In this document: in pieces, positions 58,059 through 64,000 of the stretch
How positions within the stretch are numbered: position 1 is the first letter of the stretch
Layout: every line of letters starts with the position of its first letter
NCBI GenBank assembly: GCA_034359265.1
Contig: CP136890.1
Location: 50,363,001-50,427,000, forward strand
Direction of reading: 5' to 3'
DNA: 64,000 nt
Source: Canna indica
Taxonomy: Eukaryota; Streptophyta; Magnoliopsida; Zingiberales; Cannaceae
Made by a program: the position numbers and the translations under genes
Notes under the pieces: model-generated
The model's database searches: none
What the model was told of the DNA's origin: nothing
Seen by the model: only the letters and a program-made list of their open reading frames with translations

Positions 58059-59522
58059 TGGGTTTCTCTTTTATGATATGTAATTTTATTTTGCTCAATT
58101 CAATAATATACTACCACATTTGTCTCAATTGTGACCTGTCGTCTAATTTTTGATAGCAACCTATTAAACTAATGATATGGCATGCTAATGTGGAATAAAA
58201 AATACCTTTTTAATATTAAAATTTAATAAATTGAATATATCTATCTCTATCTCTCGGTGTTCGTCATCGTTTAAGGACAAGGAGGAGCAAAAGGAAGAGG
58301 AGTCTCGCGAAAATGTCGACCTTCCGACCAGTGCCACCAAGTGCAATGTATCAAATAAGAAGTCAAGGTGGAAGCTTTCTTTTTGCAAGGGGCCTTCCGT
58401 GAAGATCTCGACGAGGGTAGACTCGTGGTCGGAGCTTTTGCGATGTAGTCAATAGCGTGACGAGTGGGCGTTTGAACCATGGCGTCAAGAGGCATTGACT
58501 TGGAGTGCTCCTTCTGAACTACGGCTTTAAAGTCGACAAACATGGTGTGAGTGGCCTCGGCAAGCTTGCAAGGGGAGGCGATGGCCTGTTCATGGACAAC
58601 AACTGTTGAGCCAAAGGAAAACAATGCATCTATCTCCGGCAATAGCTCAAAGATGGTGTTATACAAGTCCAATACGCAGAACATTTTCTCTGTCGACCGC
58701 TTGGATTTCACCAACTCCTGGAAACGCCGCTTGGATTTCACCAACTTCGGAAAACGGAGGAGCTGAACTACAACTTTTTCAGCGATGTTAGCTCTGATAA
58801 CCTCCCGGATTGAATTGAAGCCACGGAAGACATGGGACAAGAGGATTCGCTCATCGAAGTACAGGGTGGTCGTCGCCACCCGCGAGGGGCCGATCCAAAA
58901 CTGGAATTTTCTCTCGAGAAGCTACCAATCCATCCTCTAAACCTGCAACGAGGTACGTCACTCGAACCCGAGGCGATAGAGCCCCTTGATCAACTTGTGG
59001 AGGATCTTGTATACCCCGACGTACGTTGCAATAGCCGACAATGATCAGTCTCGGCAATGGCGCAGAGGTGAACCATGACGCTGGCCGTAGCACTCTCATT
59101 CTGAACATTAAAGTCCACAGATGCGTGAATCTCAACATCCTCGAAGATGCTAAAGCAGTTGGCTACGAGAATATGATAGAGAACTCCTCGAGGAGACACA
59201 TGGTGGCCTACAAGATCGAAGGCCGCGTGGGACCCGCGACCTCCATATCCTCGGTGGAGACGATGTTGAACATGGCATACTAGAGGCCACAAAGAAGAAG
59301 AAATAAGGCAGCAAGAAGAAAAGAGAAAGAGAGAGAGAGGGGACCCATGATATAAGTTTTCAATTTATAAAATTTTAATATTAAAAAATAATTTTTTTAT
59401 TACGAGTCCGGAAGCCACTTTGTCGACACAAATTAGTCTATATGCCACAATTGAGACAAATCTCGTAATATAAGATTTAATTAAACAAAATATAAGTACA
59501 AGCCACAAATTAGAAAAACCAC
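58059..59522. mobile_element. EXO70-carrying long-TIR element, copy 4
   Basis: The left terminus is 58059-58234 and the right terminus is 59360-59522. The enclosed EXO70 fragment is the best preserved of the four. Confidence 0.74.
58271..59292 (-). pseudogene. EXO70 pseudogene fragment, copy 4 (best preserved)
   Basis: A 202-codon reverse-strand frame (58271-58879) covers the EXO70 core. It has FDERILLSHVFRGFNSIRE (family: F-SERRLCDQVF-G---VRD), NIAEKVVVQLLRFPKLVKSK, STEKMFCVLDLYNTIFELLPEI, DALFS, KLAEATHTMFVDFKAVVQ and TRHAIDYIAKA. Upstream, 58990-59292 supplies SVMVHLCAIAET in another frame. A small tandem duplication, LVKSKRRFQELVKSKRS, interrupts the helix before STEKMF. EXO70 proteins are about 600-700 residues long, and only about 280 are represented here. 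No promoter or start codon context supports expression. Confidence 0.82.
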
Positions 59523-59647
59523 AAAGGGCAGTCTATGTTTAGATATTTTCCCTAGATTTAATCTAGTATCAATAGTACAATCACTTCATAGAAGACAGTG
59601 TTGTGACCACCAATTCATGAAAGTACCATATATTCTTGGGGTAAAAT

Positions 59648-60757
<1,110 letters not shown>

Positions 60758-62229
60758 GGTAAAATATGAAGTTGAAACATGCAAATACGATGGTGGAAGT
60801 TAATAAAAGAAAAATAAATACTACACTATTTTGATGTAATGAATTTTTTTTTGGATTGTTAGATGTTACTAACCTCATTAATTCTGTTATTATTCATTGA
60901 ATTGGCAAATTAGGTGGTAACGAGTAAGAGCAATAAATGACAAAAAGAGCATTGAACATGCTCCAATATACATAATTCAAGGAACATCTTATATCTGTAA
61001 TAAAAATAAATGCAGCTTCAACTAGACGAGGAGATTTAAGAAAATATTAAATGTGGTGTATTGCTAAAAAAAATAAGTACACACTTACCTATATAATAAA
61101 AAGAAATGCAGTTTCAACCAATATTGTGAGGTGCAAATATTCAACATGTAACACTTACCAATATTATCAAGTATTCAATTGCAAATTCCATCCTAAAAAC
61201 ATCAACACGTAACAGTTATCGAGAAAAGATATAGCAGCTAGACAAGCATTGGAATTATCAAGTATTTTATAAATAGTTGAAATTTGAAACATGCAACTAC
61301 ACCAGAATTGAAATTATCAACCTATTAGGCTACTCTACGATTCCAAAACATTTAAAAATTGTTTTCTTGTTGTTATTTTTAAATATATATCCCATGCTTT
61401 ACAATAATATATTATCATAGAAGAGTAATCATTACTGCATAGGCGTAGAAAGAGAGGGCTAAGGGAGAAACAAAATCTTATAAACAAATTGTTGTGTAGC
61501 CTAAGAATTTTCAACTTAAATCAAAACGCAATCTTTGATACATACTCTTAAATATACAAAATTACAAATAATATTGGACCGACATAATACCTTGTGCATG
61601 TTGAAGCAACGTCATCTCACGCTCTGAACTAGTAAAGACATTATTAGAAAGCAAGGAGAGAGTTCGTATAATGGCATAATCTATTTAAAATACTACTTGG
61701 ATTAAATATTAGCCCTTAAAGGATTCGTTTCTACTAGTTAATATAATGTTAAAGAAGAAATTTCTTCCCATCACATCTCACCTACATTGCAACAATTATT
61801 TAAATAAAATATTTTATATAAAAATTACAAATGATCAGATAATGTATGAGTGTGTAATGGCCTAGAATCAATATTGGCTATATATTGGCGATTTCAAATT
61901 TATTAGACTGCATTAATGGTAGATCACATGGATTAATGTGTCCATCAAAGAGGTCATATGAATAAACCTAGCAATCAATTGAAAGGCTAGTATTTATCTT
62001 GAGATTGTTTAACTATAGCAAAAAATTTCTACAAGTAATGTTGAAACTAGTGATTCAGTAGTAAAAAGCCATCAATTAATGTCCTTCCAATAATTTCTCT
62101 AGCTTCTATATTCAACACCATATAAAGCCAGTTAAAATCATAGGTAATTTCATGATTCATGAGACCTAATGAGTAATAAAAAATATAAATCAAACTAGAT
62201 AGATATACTGATATAGAACAAAAAATATA
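60758..62229. other. AT-rich spacer of the duplicated unit (second form), second occurrence
   Basis: This is collinear with 29593-31140. The match ends at AAAAAATATAT (62229), which gives the right edge of the duplicated block. No gene is recognised. Confidence 0.6.
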
Positions 62230-64000
62230 TCAAATGGGTACCATCGTACCATATGTTGCAAATTATAGGCATGGATCTAACAATAAACCAACAATGATCT
62301 ACTTTGTCCTAAGATGATAATTACAAGAGCACATAATTTGTAACGAACTGTGTTTGAGAACAACATACACATACACCTTTAGGAGTGAAGAGAAACCCTT
62401 TGATGTTTTAAAGATGACCACCATCCAAAACCCTCAAGTAACCTCAGTCAAGAAGAACCAATGGCTTACATGATTGTAACCCGGATCAAAAATTGAAGTG
62501 GAGAGTTAATTCATATATGGTTCATGAGACATCATAAACCATAAGACACTTCGATGCCTAATTGTAAGATTAACCATATTGATATGCGCAGAAACCAGTA
62601 AGATTGATATGTGCATAAACTAATATATGTACCCTTGAGATAATCTCCATAAAAGGACAAATGCATATCAAGTACAAAAGAAATCACCATTGATACAACT
62701 ACATGAAGTAAGAACTACTTGAAATTACTGAGGCGATATTGAAACCAATACTAAAAACAATTCCTGAAGTCCATCTTACAGCATACAAAAATAGAACATC
62801 ACAACAAAGTAAAGAACTATACCAATGAGATAACTCAAATATTGCGGCATTTCCAATGAGATAACTGATCTCAGTCTCATACCATTCTTCTTAATATACC
62901 AAGCAATCTCCTTAACAGCAATGACATATTTAAGAAATTAGAAATCAATCAAGCACATGAACATAATTAAAAGGAGCAAATTTGATGTAAAATGAGCCAG
63001 ATATGTTTGTAAAATTTGAAGTAATTCTAAACAAGCTATAAATTCATGTTTTCCACATTCAATCTGGACTCTGATATGTTTGCAACATAACTCAATATCT
63101 AATGTTATAGTAATGAGCCAGATATGTTTACAACACAACTCAAAGTTTATTAGTTTTATTAAATTATTAAATATATGAGAAATAGAGCTTAATAATTATA
63201 TTGAGATTGCAAGGGTAAAAACAAAAATAATTGGATATTTGCATAATCAATTCTTTTTCCAATCACATAAGGGTATGAAATTTAAATTTTGGTATGGTAA
63301 ATAATAAACAATTGAAAGGAACAGAAACCATTTTAACTGAAAAAGACTTTCCTCTATTTTAAATTCTTAAGCAACTCGTACTTTATGAATAAGCAATATA
63401 CATCACTTGAACATGCAGTTGACTTATAAGAATCTGTTTGATCAGCAAACAAAAATATGTAGAGAGCATTAAGATGAGAACTATATTGTTGAGTGGACGC
63501 TCCGTTTAGAATGGCGACAACAAAAACGAAACCAGCGCATTGTTGAACAGGGCGCCAATTTCATTGAAACCAACTCACTATCGAACAAGGCTCTACTGAA
63601 GCTTGGCTTTTAGAAGTTCCAAATTGTATCAGACTACAGAGGGCATCTATATATTATATAGATAGCATGATCTTTGTAGTGAAATAGCTTTCTTAATTCT
63701 GACATATTATATATTAATTTGGAATGTAGCAATTAATTTAGTAGAAGTTAAGAATTATTAGGCTAACCATTTATCCTAAATGCTTAAGATTCTACAAGAG
63801 ATCTTAATCTATACAAAGCAAAACTATAATAGGATTCAAAACATGCATGTTGACCCACTGGCCTACATATATACAACAACAAGCTCACATATAGATAATT
63901 AAGCAAATAAATAAAAACAATAGGACAAATTTCGAATTCATGAGAAATTTAGTTTATTGAGAAATCTTAAAAGATTAGATAAACGAAGATATCATCTCCT
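62230..64000. other. AT-rich sequence with no recognised feature
   Basis: There is no frame above 66 codons, no repeat structure and no transposon terminus that I could identify. A short phrase near 63407 (CACTTGAACATGCAGTTGAC) resembles 46801 and 50593 in the duplicated block. This may be chance or a distant relation. Confidence 0.5.

Overview
The window is nuclear DNA of a flowering plant (angiosperm). It consists almost wholly of layered transposable elements, AT-rich intergenic sequence and fragments of plant genes. The evidence is L1-type LINE reverse transcriptases with the plant zf-RVT tail, Ty3/gypsy elements with a plant-type initiator-Met primer binding site and a chromodomain, hAT- and Mutator-like elements, and pieces of two plant gene families (EXO70 exocyst subunits and a REVEILLE/LHY-type MYB factor). 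I see no intact host gene and no rRNA or tRNA gene. The species cannot be told from the sequence.

Left part (1-23333). A LINE 3' part (1-3617) and a 5'-truncated LINE (19062-22069) flank a 21-bp minisatellite of about 1.6 kb. Gypsy element B (4393-18227) split the minisatellite, with a target duplication AGCTC/AGTTC. B has in turn received three insertions. Gypsy element A lies in its 5' LTR (4629-11357), a 629-bp hAT element lies in its RT gene (14076-14704), and a 5'-truncated LINE lies near its integrase C-terminus (16584-17660). A is nearly intact, with one frameshift, but its ends are circularly permuted relative to its own LTRs and it has no target duplication. A truncated Del/Tekay-like LTR follows the second LINE.

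Middle and right part. A unit of about 4.9 kb occurs four times, as two tandem pairs lying about 30.3 kb apart (copies at 23.3-24.4, 27.8-29.2, 53.2-54.7 and 58.1-59.5 kb). Each copy carries an element with long inverted termini that encloses a reverse-strand EXO70 pseudogene fragment, followed by a hAT element with the 8-bp target duplication GGTAAAAT. Between the pairs lie a solo-type LTR (31.2-33.2 kb), two fold-back MITEs, a reverse-strand LINE (34.7-36.6 kb) and a decayed gypsy element D (36.8-43.7 kb). Another solo LTR, flanked by 100-bp direct repeats, is nested in D. Next comes the 3' end of a REVEILLE-like MYB gene (43.76-44.49 kb, reverse strand), and then a 2.84-kb direct duplication (44456-47301 and 48257-51092) that starts inside that gene's exon. 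The last 1.8 kb is AT-rich with nothing recognisable.

No operon-like cooperation exists here. The coding regions are retrotransposon polyproteins or pseudogenes, and most of the information is in the order of insertions and duplications.
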